DNA of 23,554 nucleotides from Davidsoniella eucalypti (Eukaryota; Ascomycota; Sordariomycetes; Microascales; Ceratocystidaceae), in the NCBI GenBank assembly GCA_004009845.1, contig RMBW01000230.1, positions 1 through 23,554 of the forward strand. Direction: 5' to 3'. Below are positions 8,922 to 19,766 of this stretch, piece after piece (the stretch's first letter is position 1; every line of letters starts with the position of its first letter). The notes below the pieces were generated by a model. It saw nothing but the letters and a program-made list of their open reading frames with translations, did not search any database and had not been told where the DNA came from. The translations under genes were made by a program, and so were the position numbers.

Positions 8922-9826
8922 ATGGTCTTCGTTCACAGCATCATCGCTACTCTGGATGTCGCGGCCTCTCTTGCTAACGCTCACCTTGGCCTCAGCATCG
9001 TATAGGAGGCTCTTGAGCGCCGTGATTACCTCTCCAATACTAAGCGTTATTCTCTTACTCACTGCTGAGACGCTCAAGGCTCTTGATGTCACTGCCGTAC
9101 GCTAAACATGAGATCGAAAGGTGATTTCTGACTTCTGTCCTGACTACCAATCACAACAAGACCTCTGAGAGTTACACTCTTAACACTGACGCTTCCACTC
9201 TCTTTGCTGGGTACAACATCCTGACCTCAGGAGTCACTCAGGGTCCTTACTGTAAGTTTTCTCTATACATTTGATCTATCAGCTTTTGTTCTAGTTTACT
9301 ATTTCCAATGTTGCTGGAGAGTATGTCTGTGAAGACATCTCCAAGACCCAAGAGGGTGTTGATTTGCTTATGGACTATTAGGTCATCGATGTCGACACTT
9401 ACAAGCCAGTCCCCAATGTCTTGTTGCCAACTTCAAGTCTATCTTCCCTGGTCACTACACTTCTCGTGCCACCCACATTCACATTATGCTCACCCCAATG
9501 TCATTCTTCTAGCTAACTCAACTCTTGGCTCTGAGAACTATGCCAGCCATGTTGGCCAGACCTTCTATAACCAGGACCTGGTCTTTGCTGTCGAGGTCTA
9601 CGAGCCCTATGCTACAATACCTAGACTCTGGCTACCAACGCCAAGGACTCTACTCTGGTAAGCGAGACTGCTACTTATGAGGTCGGCCCTTTTGGAGTAC
9701 ACCCTACTTGGCAGTGACGTCTCTGACGGTATTTTCCCACAGTTGGCCTTCAGCATTAGCTCCACTTCTTCTTCTACCATTACTCTCACTGCTTATTACT
9801 ACGAGTCTGGTGGTGTTTCTAACTAA
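8922..9826 (+). pseudogene. Extracellular intradiol ring-cleavage dioxygenase (protocatechuate dioxygenase-like), decayed
   Basis: Intact relatives are secreted fungal non-haem Fe(III) enzymes that open catechol-type rings between the hydroxyls. The CT-rich leader and ATG at 8922 start a signal-peptide-like segment (MVFVHSIIATLDVAASLANA). Recognisable pieces follow: EALERRDYLS, HNKTSESYTLNTDASTLFAG, TQGPY, a GTAAGT...CTAG intron (about 9251-9297), GEYVCEDI, QEGVDLL, VIDVDT, PVPNV, FKSIFPGHYTSRATHIH, NSTLGSENYASHVGQTFYNQDL and, after frameshifts, SDGIFPQLAFSIS, with a stop at 9824. The GHY tyrosine and the HIH histidines expected to bind iron remain. A deletion at about 9425 removes roughly 45 codons, including the other ligand Tyr. 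In-frame stops lie at 9003, 9122 and 9379, and there is a 2-bp loss near 9067. Dead in its present form. Confidence 0.92.
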
Positions 9827-11130
9827 AGAGGATACCCATCCTGGCTCTTTCCCCATGACGTTATAATACTCTCTGTTTTGTCAACTTAGGATATCTCTAG
9901 AGTGACAAGACAGTGCGTCGATGATTTGCTGATCATCTGCTTAGCCATGTCTACTTTTGGTTTCTTTTGCTACGATTACTCTTAGATTTTCTGGCTCCTA
10001 CCTTGATTTATCTATGGCGATCCAATAATATTTTAGGGTATGAAGACACAAGTCAATATCAGAAGTGACAAAACCAAATTGTAGCCTATCTATAGTTGCC
10101 TCTTCCCCCCTCTTTATAATCATGCCCTTCCATCAAATTGCAACTCTTCTTAATAGGATGGTGTTAAGACTGAAAAGAAACATGAATTGATTGTGTTTTC
10201 ACCTTGAAACTAACTATATTAGCCAGTACTAGTTATGGCTATGCCACCACAGAACGGTTCAAAAGTGTCTTGTTTTTCAACATTTGAGGCAATTTAACTA
10301 TATTTGTCCATTATGGCAAAATATCGAGGTACGATTTAAGACTTAGGTGAGTTTCTGACTTTTAGTTACAATTAAATATGGCTCGACTCTTGACCCCCAA
10401 TTTCACATATTTTATAGCATTGTAGAACTCTCTGTTTGTATGGTTTTGCTCTCTGTTGATCATGTAAATGAATGCTATCTTTAAAACCGTAAAAGATATG
10501 ATGGCCATATTTATGTCTAACAAGGCCAACAATCCTCTTTTAGACTATCATTTTCATCACTTAGCGACTTCCAGATTGAGACATACACTTTTGACATAGA
10601 TACAAATTAGAAATGGTTGTTCAAGAAGGAGACAAACAGTCCGAAAAATGTATAAAAACCCAGAGAGATTGAGGCGTTCGGAAAAGGCAAGTAGTGTTTT
10701 GCATTGGTATCTTTTTGGGTTTTTTGGCTCTTAATTTCACGATGAAAGGTACCTAGCCCAGAGACAAATTAAACTTTATAGATTAAAGCCAAATCATATA
10801 TCGAGAAGAAGATGAAGATTTTACATACAACTAGTTTAGAGATTATTCAAGAGCTGGGTCATAATAAAATGGGAGGAAAGACACAGGGTTGTTAGTCAAA
10901 CCCTAACATCGCCACTTTGTTTAAGTCATGTTATGGGATTTGTAGAAAGAGTGACACATAGCACTTCACAATGTCCGAATGCCTAATTATACATATGATT
11001 AACTATTTCTGTCAATAACTAGTATTTCCCGTTTCCATTTTTCAAAACCTGCCATGATTGCCAGTCTCCTGGAGGCTCACTGAATAGTAGCTCCAGGGAG
11101 TTCTTTTTGTGGATTTTTTGTATCTGTTTT
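9827..11130. other. A/T-rich stretch, nothing recognised
   Basis: About 1.3 kb downstream of the dioxygenase pseudogene. No open frame of note on either strand and no match to the repeat families found elsewhere in the window. Confidence 0.5.
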
Positions 11131-11240
11131 GTATTTAATTTTTTTGCTTTAATTTTTTTGCTTTAATTTTTTTAATTTTTTTGCTTTAATTTTTTTGTTT
11201 TAATTTTTTTGCTTTAATTTTTTTGCTCTAATTTATTTAT
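11131..11240. repeat. Tandem repeat, 14-bp unit GCTTTAATTTTTTT
   Basis: About seven imperfect copies, with variants GTATTTAATTTTTTT, GTTTTAATTTTTTT and GCTCTAATTTATTT, plus one unit with an extra AATTTTTTT. A minisatellite of low complexity. Confidence 0.9.
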
Positions 11241-11605
11241 TTATAATTTTACGTCTTTATGTGGATCTGACCTTAGTGGATCGTTAGACATCGAGAGACC
11301 CTAATGGCCCTTGGAGAACCAGGTGGTATTATTCGGTGGCAGTTGATAGCTAATAAGAGGGCGGAGGCCATTTATGTTCAACTCAATTTAAGCTTATCTA
11401 AATGCGTCATTGGCTAAAGTTGATGTAGAAATGGTAACTTTTCTATGATTTCGCTTACTAAGAATGTGGTTGTGATACTTATATTTGTATATAATTGCAA
11501 ATTTAAAGTTTTAGATGGAAAAAAAACAATACTAACTGTAAGTATTTAATACTTTTATTCCTATAAAGTGGTAATTTTTACTCGGAATTGGTTACAAATT
11601 TGAAG
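11241..11605. other. Intergenic stretch with a fragment similar to the transcription-factor 3' end
   Basis: Around 11321-11375 the plus strand reads GGTATTATTCGG(T/C)GGC..., resembling the segment encoding LGIIRRLL at the 3' end of the regulator pseudogene (4170-4215). The rest is A/T-rich without recognised content. Confidence 0.45.
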
Positions 11606-11880
11606 TGTTGCTCGAATACACTATCCGATGTCTCACATAAGCTTGAGGTAGGCTGAGAGAATGCAATAGTTGCTGATATAGCCCAAGATTCTGTAGGTTG
11701 CAGACAAATAAGGCAATAGTTTTCCTGTTGGTAACATGTCGACAAACCGTCCATGGCCCAGACGTACCTGTTACTGCTAAAATACCGTGTAGATAGCATT
11801 ATTATACAGTTACTCAATAATGGTTTAAGTAACAAATGAGGTTGCATTGTTCTTGATACCAAGTTTGCCTCAATTTCCAT
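11578..11880 (-). CDS. Hypothetical ORF in R3 right arm
   Basis: A 100-codon open frame, the paralogue of 8003-8311, differing at a handful of residues until the R3 boundary near 11606, after which the tails are unrelated. No domain recognised. Preservation of the frame in both copies could simply mean a recent duplication. Confidence 0.3.
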   Translation of the reverse strand: MEIEANLVSRTMQPHLLLKPLLSNCIIMLSTRYFSSNRYVWAMDGLSTCYQQENYCLICLQPTESWAISATIAFSQPTSSLCETSDSVFEQHFKFVTNSE

Positions 11881-12341
11881 AGAGAATTATTAGGATAGAG
11901 GTGATAAGACCGAAGGGGTGATAATTTGGTGATGAGGAATTATTGTTTCAACTTTGATAAATACACACGACCGTAGCGGTGAGCAAGCTCGGTGTGAAGA
12001 CCCAACCCTGATGAATGTCACGGGCTAAGGCCCAGTTGGTATTTGTCTAGGTATTTACCTAGTCAGATAAACGGCTATAAATAGGGACCTATTCCCGCCG
12101 TATTCCAACAGATATTAGCCCTTCTCCTTTATCGGTATCAATCAAAGTCTTTTCTACTAGATTGCTTTCCACTGCCTCATATAGTTCGTGTCAATGAACG
12201 GCATAACCATGATGACAATATAGAAAATTCCAGAGACATTTATACTAATTAGTACTCAGATTATAGAAAACTTATGATCTATTTGAATCCCGCTTGTAGA
12301 ATATACTTGTTCTATCTAGTCAATTGCGGTACTTGAATATA
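11606..12341 (-). repeat. Inverted duplication R3, right arm, split by a solo LTR
   Basis: Inverted copy of 7726-8271, interrupted by the family A solo LTR at 12016-12193 plus one 5-bp target duplication. The presence of the empty site in the other arm shows that duplication came before the LTR insertion, or that the arm was copied from an unoccupied allele. Confidence 0.9.
12016..12193 (+). repeat. Solo LTR, family A (copy A2)
   Basis: A 178-bp LTR, TGTCA...TGTCA, flanked by ATGAA at 12011-12015 and 12194-12198. TATAAATA lies at 12076-12083 and the self-priming site ATCGGTATCAA at 12131-12141, 55 bp further on, a plausible transcription start distance. A few C-to-T and G-to-A differences from A1 are of the repeat-induced mutation type. 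Confidence 0.95.
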
Positions 12342-14149
12342 TTGATCTTTTTAGAAATCCCCAAGTAGACTTAAACTCTTTTTTTAACATGAAAAAGAGA
12401 AAGGATCCAAAGCTCTTAGCTAAAACAAGCTGAACTGTTATTACGGATATCAAGAGATCTTTTGGTTAGCTGTGACAAGATGGCCCCTTTCTCATTTTAT
12501 TACCAATACGTAATGATTCTGTACTTTGTTCATTTGTTCTGTGGCAGGAGTGTCTGTTTAGTTTGCCCCCGGTTTATAAATCATCATGATCAAATGACCT
12601 AAGAAACATTTTCGCAAGCCGTGGGTTGTTTATGATTGAAATTGAAGGATGAGGGATTGAGAGAAGTCAACCTAGCTTTGAGTTTAGAGATGGCTTAATC
12701 AAATAGAAGTTGATTTAGGAACATCAAGTGTATCAAGTATTTTGATATTATCATTGCAGAGTTTGGCAAGGACTCAAGTGATGGAAATATTTGTCACATA
12801 CTCACTGTCTGGTGTCAAAATTGTGCCGATAACAAAAGTTGGGACTTCTGATATCACCAAGTAAAACGTAGTTACTAAAAACCTAGCCATATACATTATT
12901 TTATAGTAGGGTATGTAGCTAGCTATGACTACTGGCATAGTGAATACAAGTCGTATTACTCTATAGTGTCTCTTAATGTTCAAGGCAACATTATTGCAAT
13001 TGGTATAGCCTGAAAGGTTCTGATACATAATGATACTAATATTGTTGGTATACATTACAGCATCAATATTGTATCAAATGCAAAACGAAACTTTCGAACT
13101 TCTATGATTCAAGCCACACTGTTATATACCTTTGCAAATTCATCAATACAAGGTAGCATAGTATTCTATATAAAGGTGGCTATATTATTGTTTTAACTGA
13201 GGAGTCAAGAGAAGAGGATTGTATATACAACTACAGTGATATGTTAATTCCAAGATCAACTCAATTCCTAATCACTCTATCTATCATTATATATGTGCTC
13301 TGATGTTCTCCAGTATTGTCTTTCAATAATGTGTGATACCGGCATACAGGGCAGCCATATACAAGCTAACAATATTTATAAAGCTCTAAGGTGAACTACA
13401 GCCACACAACAACACCTGATGAACATACGTTCGTTTAGCTCAACAAATATATATAGTCTCTGGACGCTTGCAATGGAACGTAAGTCCTCAATTATCAATG
13501 AAACAAAATACTTAACGTTACTAAAAACATACGATAATAACACTGAGCTTAGTATGTCTATATGATGTTCAACTTGAGTTCTATATCTACAGATTTCCAT
13601 GTGAAAAAGGTAAATAAGTATTTCGGTCTTGCTCTCTACTATCGCCCAGGCAAGCAGTTGACAGATAGCATTGACAGCATGAGCATTACATAACGTTTTT
13701 GCCATTCGAAAACCTTTGTAATCGTTGTTATCACTGCATCCTTTGCATCAAAGACTTTAGCTCATGGATATGGCATTCAAGACTTAGGCAATTGTAGACA
13801 ACTGTACCTAGACTCGGGTTGAAACTGCTTACAAAGTTGGGAATTTTCATTCATAGCTAGATAAACTTCAAAGACAGTCATCATTTCACAGAATATGTTG
13901 TGTAATTGTCCTATCGACTGTAGAAAAAAGCAACCTTCTTCTCCTTGGTATCGTCTTTCATAGTTGATGCCAGAATCATATCTTCGTTTATTAGTTCAGC
14001 TTCCACGCCACAACAGCAGTATTTATACATAACATGTAGAAGATATCAAGTTTTAGTCATATGATACTTGGTATATCAATACAAATAACATGAGACATAA
14101 AAAAAAGATAGTTCGATTGCCATATTTCCCATATTTCTCTTTATAGTTG
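12342..14149. other. A/T-rich stretch, nothing recognised
   Basis: About 1.8 kb with only short open frames (for example minus-strand 13705-13376 and 13055-12774), rich in Ile/Tyr/Val with no known motif. Probably decayed non-coding sequence. Confidence 0.5.
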
Positions 14150-14452
14150 ATAATTATGATTCCACTTCAACTCGCCCCCATCTCCACATTGTGATCCAGG
14201 TAATCATGATGATTATATTCTTTCTGACAATTGGATTTCTCTATTGTCTGAACAGATGAAATACCATGTAATTTCTAGAATCTAGGCGGGTGATGATGGC
14301 CCGATCTACAGTGGATAGATCTCGAACTCCATACATAGAACACCCTTGCTTCATATGTAGCTGATAACTTGTATTGGAAGCTTGAAATTATAGAGACAGT
14401 ATGGCTAGTGCATCATAGTTCTTCTTGGTGTACTCGGTATGTTTAGTGGTCA
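14150..14452. repeat. Repeat R2, copy 2
   Basis: Direct repeat of 5783-6095. Similarity ends shortly after the segment shared with the small inverted repeat (about 14415-14450). Confidence 0.8.
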
Positions 14453-14999
14453 ATGATACTGGAATATCTTGACATAGTTGAAATCTACCAGCACTAATGA
14501 ATTTACCACTTGACTTATCATAATAATGGACTTTATTGACTCCAATATTAACAACTTGTGGTACAACAAGCAATGATATATTACTTACCAACTATAAGCT
14601 ATTTTATTGCTAAGTGCATCAAGTCATAGCTTGCGCTTGCTATCTCCAACATATATAGCTACAGCAGGGTTGACATATATACTTACTGAGCTGGAGTCAC
14701 TCAATGAATAGTCATATCTTACTTGCCGACAACACATTCATTTCTTTGATGTACTTAATAGTCAACATTTGTACTATGTAGAGAACTATACTTCAGTGAC
14801 TGATTATACAATCATTTCCCAATCGCCTAGCTTGCAGTTGTGACTCATTCATAACTCTTTCTCTATTAATTAGCCAATGTAATTTTCTCTCGATACTCAA
14901 TAACACAACCCAGTATTTATTAACCATTTTCTAACAAACTATTGCTAGTATTTGGGGTCTACAATCTTTGATAGTTTACCATTTCCTATATTCTTGACC
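14453..14999. other. A/T-rich stretch, nothing recognised
   Basis: About 550 bp between R2 and R1 copies. No gene or repeat identified apart from the short minus-strand frame 14591-14388, which runs into R2. Confidence 0.5.
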
Positions 15000-16195
15000 A
15001 ATCTTTATGTCTTACCTTATTACATTTCCCTTGAAATGCAACATTCCTTTAGAACTACATAACTTACAGTAAGTCATTGATCATTCCTGATTTTACTACG
15101 AGTGTCCTTCTTACATGTATAGAGCATTTTCTCGGCAAACTTGGTCTTTGCTCTTATGTTTTAACGACCATCTCAGGTTATTATAAATCGGGAATCATTT
15201 TGTAATCAATATATCCTGCAAATACCATAGAAAGTGATTACTATGTAAGTTTAGTAAGTATTAAAATACCAACTGTGCCAGTTGCGACTACTTCTCTTGT
15301 TGTTTTATCAATCATGTAAACTCTAAATCCCAAGCACCCAATGTCATGCTATTCTAATGGTATAAGTACCTAAAGTTGTTTGTAATTTGAAGTTCCATAT
15401 TAGTCTTGTCATTCTACTTATGGCAAAAGAACATAATTCAAATATATAGTAATACTTATATATACTGTCGTTTTTCTCTAGAATTCTTTTCATTTTATTT
15501 CCCTTTTCAATAGCACTCAATATCATCATATAGATAGATATAGCAAGTGGGTGTCTGTCCTGCCAATTGTGCTGTAATGCCCGGTAATATATTAAATCAG
15601 CTTGTTATATTACCTTGCTTGGCTCTCTATCCTTTTAAATTTAATTGACTCTATTTCTCTATCGTACCTAGATACCTGCTTTGTATCGTAGAAATCCTAA
15701 TGATATATAGTATACTATGAGTACGAATTACTTTATTTAATCAATATGTCTATGCATTTTGTGGAGAATTACCGTCAGTATGTTATTTTAAACCAAGTCT
15801 TCAATCTTATATTTAATTAGGATATTCTTCTACATCGCCTTGAGTGTTTATTGTGATAGTACTTGACATATTTGGTAACATTTTCTACATCTTGCTGTAT
15901 CTAACTAATACAAATTCTTGTACTTTACCCTTAATGCTTAATGAGTATGTAGACCTGCCCTTGGTGTACTTATAACTTGCCGTTTCTAGTGCGTTTGATC
16001 CAGTAAATTGATTGCAGTCCTATTTGTGTCCAAATACTAGCAGTTCTGCTGCGGTTCTTTTAAAGAACCGTTCATATATTATGTGCTGCTTAGTGAAAAA
16101 AAAATACTCAAAAACGGCATGCTAGTTAGTTTCCTCCCTGAAGCTAGACGTCACGTTTATGCTCGACATATTTGTAAAAAAAACACCTCAAAGCT
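15000..16195. repeat. Degenerate repeat R1, copy 2 (most complete)
   Basis: About 1.2 kb that aligns piecewise to 2325-2990, 3780-4085 and 5380-5639. It lacks the ~780-bp insertion of copy 1 and the transcription-factor segment. No open frame is shared between copies. Its nature is unknown; it may be a heavily mutated transposon. Confidence 0.8.
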
Positions 16196-16814
16196 TTAAC
16201 GAATTCTGAATACACATTACTACTTTACACAAAAGTATGAAATACTTCGTTAGTATTATTAACTTTCTAATTCCCCCGTAGATCTAAACATTATAATCTA
16301 TAATTATAAATATCACGAACACGTTCTTAGTGATATCGTCATAGCTCTATTGTTAAACAAGATTAATAAATAAATAAAATTGATAGCAAAATTGAATTAT
16401 ATTTTGCTCCCTATAAATTGAATAAAGGGATTTTCTAAAAGAATTTAAAATTTTCAAAAGATTATTTTGTGAAAATAATTGCAAGAAAAAAAAAACTTTA
16501 GAAAGTTATTTGTGGAAAAACCGCGAAAGTAAAAAAATTCTAATTTTTTTGATTCCTAAAAAAAAGTTTTTTTTTAAAAGAAAAAACTTTAAAAACTTCA
16601 GAAAATTATTTGTTAAAAAAAAATTGAAACCAAAAAAATTGAAACTTAAATTTTTTTTTTTAGTAAGCAAAGTCATAGATAAATTCTTATTTATTAATAG
16701 ATTTTGGCCAATCACCGATCCGTTTAGATCTGAACCGTTTTGAAAATAGGGACAAGGGTGCCCAGACTGAAATGTATGCACGTTTCCGCCCGCAACGCCG
16801 CCGAATAATACCTA
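16196..16814. other. Low-complexity A/T stretch with a SINE-like tail
   Basis: A fifth SINE-like tail lies at about 16338-16380 (plus strand; CATAGCTCTATTGTT then A/T tail). From 16430 to 16670 there are long A and T runs. From 16690 to 16770 composition changes to mixed sequence ending GGGTGCCCAGACTG. The 20-mer GCCGCCGAATAATACCTAGG at 16798-16817 is shared with the regulator pseudogene (4195-4214) and abuts the truncated chromovirus. Confidence 0.55.
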
Positions 16815-16817
16815 GGA

Positions 16818-19744
16818 GGTGGCGTACGCTTTTGCATCGATTATCGTGGTGTCAATGACGCCTCCATCAAAGATAAGTACCCCCTGCCACTTATGGGGGA
16901 AACGCTCCAACGCATCGCCAGTTCCGAGTGGGTCTCAAAAGTCGACGTCATCTCCGCCTTCCACAGGATTCGCATAGCCCCAGGCTCTGAACACATAACA
17001 GCTTTTAGAACACCCTGGGTGCCTTCCAGTGGAACGTCGTCCCTTTCGGCTTAACCAACGCCCCTGCTGCCTTCCAGAGACGCATCAACGGAGTCCTCGA
17101 CAAATGGCACGGTATCAGCTGCGACGCCTACATTGACGATGTGTGCATCTATTCTAAGGGCTCGCTCCAGGACCATCGCAACCTCGTCCTGGAAATAGTC
17201 TCTGCCCTCGACAAAGCCGACCTCCAACTCGACATCAAGAAGTGCGAGTTCGCAGCCAAGGAGATCAAGTTCCTAGGCTTCCTAGTCGGCCCTGGTATCG
17301 GCATAAGGGCAGACCCCGAAAAGACTGAAGCCATTCGTAATTGGGAGCGCCCCTACACACTAACCGAGCTCCGCCGCTTTATTGGTTTCATAAACTTCTA
17401 TAGGGACTTCGTCCCGCGCATATCCGACACCCTTGCGCCATTAACCAACTTAACTAAAAAGGACACCCCTTTGTTTGGTCCCCTGCCTGCGACCAGGCCT
17501 TCCACAGCATCAAGGATGCCTTCATCTCTCCTCCTCTACTAGCCCCCTACGACCCGGACAGGGAAACAATCCTCTCCGCGGACTCCTCAGGCTATGCACT
17601 AGGCGCTGAACTCACCCAGCGCGGCCCTGACGGACATCACCACCCATTGCCTTCCTATCTAGGAAACTCACGCCAGCAGAATCCAACTATCCCATTCACG
17701 ATAAGGAAATGCTGGCTATCTACTGGTCCATTCGTCAATGGAGACACTTCCTGCTGGGTATACACTTCACGGTCTTCACCGACCACCGCAACCTGGAGTT
17801 CTTCAGAACCAAAAGGTCCCTAGCAGAAAGGCAACGCCGCTGGGGATACGAACTGTCGGACTTCTCCTTTGAACTTAAACACCGTCCTGGAACTGACCAA
17901 GTGATCCCCGACGCACTATCGCGCAGGGACCAGGACATGCCCAAGGATGCCAGTGACGACAGACTCATGAGTAGAGTACACCAACTCCTCGCCCCCGCAA
18001 CAGTAGGAGACAACCTAGTAGTTGTCAACGCCCTTTGGTCCAACATCCCGGACGCCGACATTCCCTCAGACGACATAGCCACACAGTCCACTCTCCCCTC
18101 ACCCTTCGGGGACGCCGACCTTACCTCACTATGGACACAAGCCCTGCAGACCAATAATAGATGGTGGCTTGCACGATCCCTTGTCCTCGATGGCGCCAGA
18201 TCATTCCCCTCAGCATGGGGCCTCCAATGGCAAATCAGCGAATGTTCCATCGACGACCGAGGCCTCCTACGCTGGCGCAACAGACTATGGATCCCTCGCT
18301 TTGAACCCCTCCGCACCAAGCTGATCCAGACTATCCACGACTCACACTTGTCTGGACACCCTGGCCGCGAAATCACACGGGACCTAGTTTCACGGGAATA
18401 CTCCTGGCCAGGACTCACCAACGATGTACGCCAATTCGTAGCCAACTGCACTACATGCGGTAAAAGCAAGTATTGGCGGGAACAAAAGCGCGGACTCTTG
18501 AAACCCCTTCCTGTTCCAGACCGCCACTGGACCGAGCTAGCCATGGACTTCATTGGCCCCTTACCACCTTCCAAGCACTGCACATTCATCCTCGGCGTCA
18601 CCGACAGACTCTCCAAGTCGCAGATCCTTATCCCCATGTCAGACACCTCCGCGAAAGCAACAGCTGACGCTCTATTCACCCACGTATTCGCACACCACGG
18701 TTTTCCCTCAGCCATCGTGTCAGACCGCGGCCCCCAGTTCACATCACTATTCTGGGGAGAAGCATGCCGCCGTCTCAACATCAAACGTCGCCTCTCTACG
18801 GCCTTTCACCCTCAAACCGACGGTGCCCAGGAGCGAAGCAACCAGGAGATTGAAACTTCCTCAGGATCTTCTGTTCCTTCGCCCAGGACAACTGGGCGGA
18901 TCTCCTTCCACAAGCACAGATCGCCCTAAACAACCGCACCGTCTCGAGCACTGCCATCTCCCCCTTCTTCGCGACACACGGTTACAACATGGACATCATC
19001 GAGCCATCTCCCACTAGCGAACCATCCTCTACGCAGTCCCCGGTACACGACGCCCAGGCCTTCCTAGACAAAATCCGCGACGCCACCAGTTTCGCACAGG
19101 TTGCCATGGCGTCAGCACAGGATTATCAGGAGACAGCAGCTAACCGCCGCCGCCAGCCAGCCTCCCAGTTTCAGATAGGAGACGTAGTGCTCCTGAAATG
19201 CGAAAACATCGCTTCTGAAAGACCCTCTAAGAAGCTAGATTGGCTAGCTCGCCGCTACACGGTTACAGGCCTGATAGGCACCCACGCAGTCCGACTTAAC
19301 ATTCCAGGCCTAGTCCACCCAGTCTTCCACATCAGCAAGGTACGACACGCAGGGACTAACCCCCTGCCCTCACAGGTCATCCAAGACGACGAACCTGAGG
19401 CTGTCTCAAGGGAGGAAGCATACGGAGACGACGCTATAGCCGAAGGAGAATTCCGCGTGGAAGAAATTGTCCGCCAACGGAAATACCGTGGGCATGAACA
19501 AGCACTGGTTAAATGGTCTGGTTACCAGGACCCTACTTGGGAACCAGTGAAACATATCGAAGACACCCTCGCATGGCGCATATTCTTAGACCGCGCGCTA
19601 ATTGGAGCAGCATCAGCTGACTTCCTACCCAAGACAGGGGGGCCCGTTTCATGCACCCCTACGGGGGGGGCTCATTTTTTACCCACCACCATCCCCATTA
19701 TTAGCGCAAAATGTATTTTAGTATTAGTTTTAGATTATAGTTAG
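16818..19744 (+). pseudogene. pol: Chromovirus pol: RT, RNase H, integrase, chromodomain
   Basis: Copies the element RNA and inserts the DNA. RT motifs are VDVISAF, PFGLTNAPAAFQ and YIDD (17129-17140), then FLGFLV and RRFIGFINFYRDFV. RNase H shows ADSSGYALGAEL, KEMLAIYW, FTDHRNLEF and PDALSR. Integrase has an HHCC zinc site (SHLSGHPG at about 18345, CTTC at about 18450) and a D58-D35-E core (Asp 18546, Asp 18723, Glu 18831). A GPY/F-like stretch precedes a C-terminal chromodomain (about 19450-19590: EEIVRQRKYRG, LVKWSGY, TWEP), which in chromoviruses steers integration to modified chromatin. Four one-base frameshifts (near 17012, 17472, 17645 and 18856), mostly in short homopolymers, are the only breaks; no nonsense codons were seen. 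This suggests either a young copy or base-calling deletions. Confidence 0.93.
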
Positions 19745-19749
19745 CATCC

Positions 19750-19763
19750 GAGAGGGGGGGGGC
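19750..19763 (+). promoter_or_regulatory. Polypurine tract before the 3' LTR
   Basis: GAGAGGGGGGGGG runs to within four bases of the TGTCA start of the LTR. This is the usual plus-strand primer position. Confidence 0.85.
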
Positions 19764-19766
19764 TAA

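Noticed and set aside
16506..16781. Overlapping Lys/Phe-rich open frames on both strands
   Set aside because: Products of long A and T runs; no domain, and both strands are equally open.
17735..18784. 349-codon minus-strand open frame
   Set aside because: Antisense to the RNase H and integrase regions, whose conserved motifs are on the plus strand; a shadow of codon bias.
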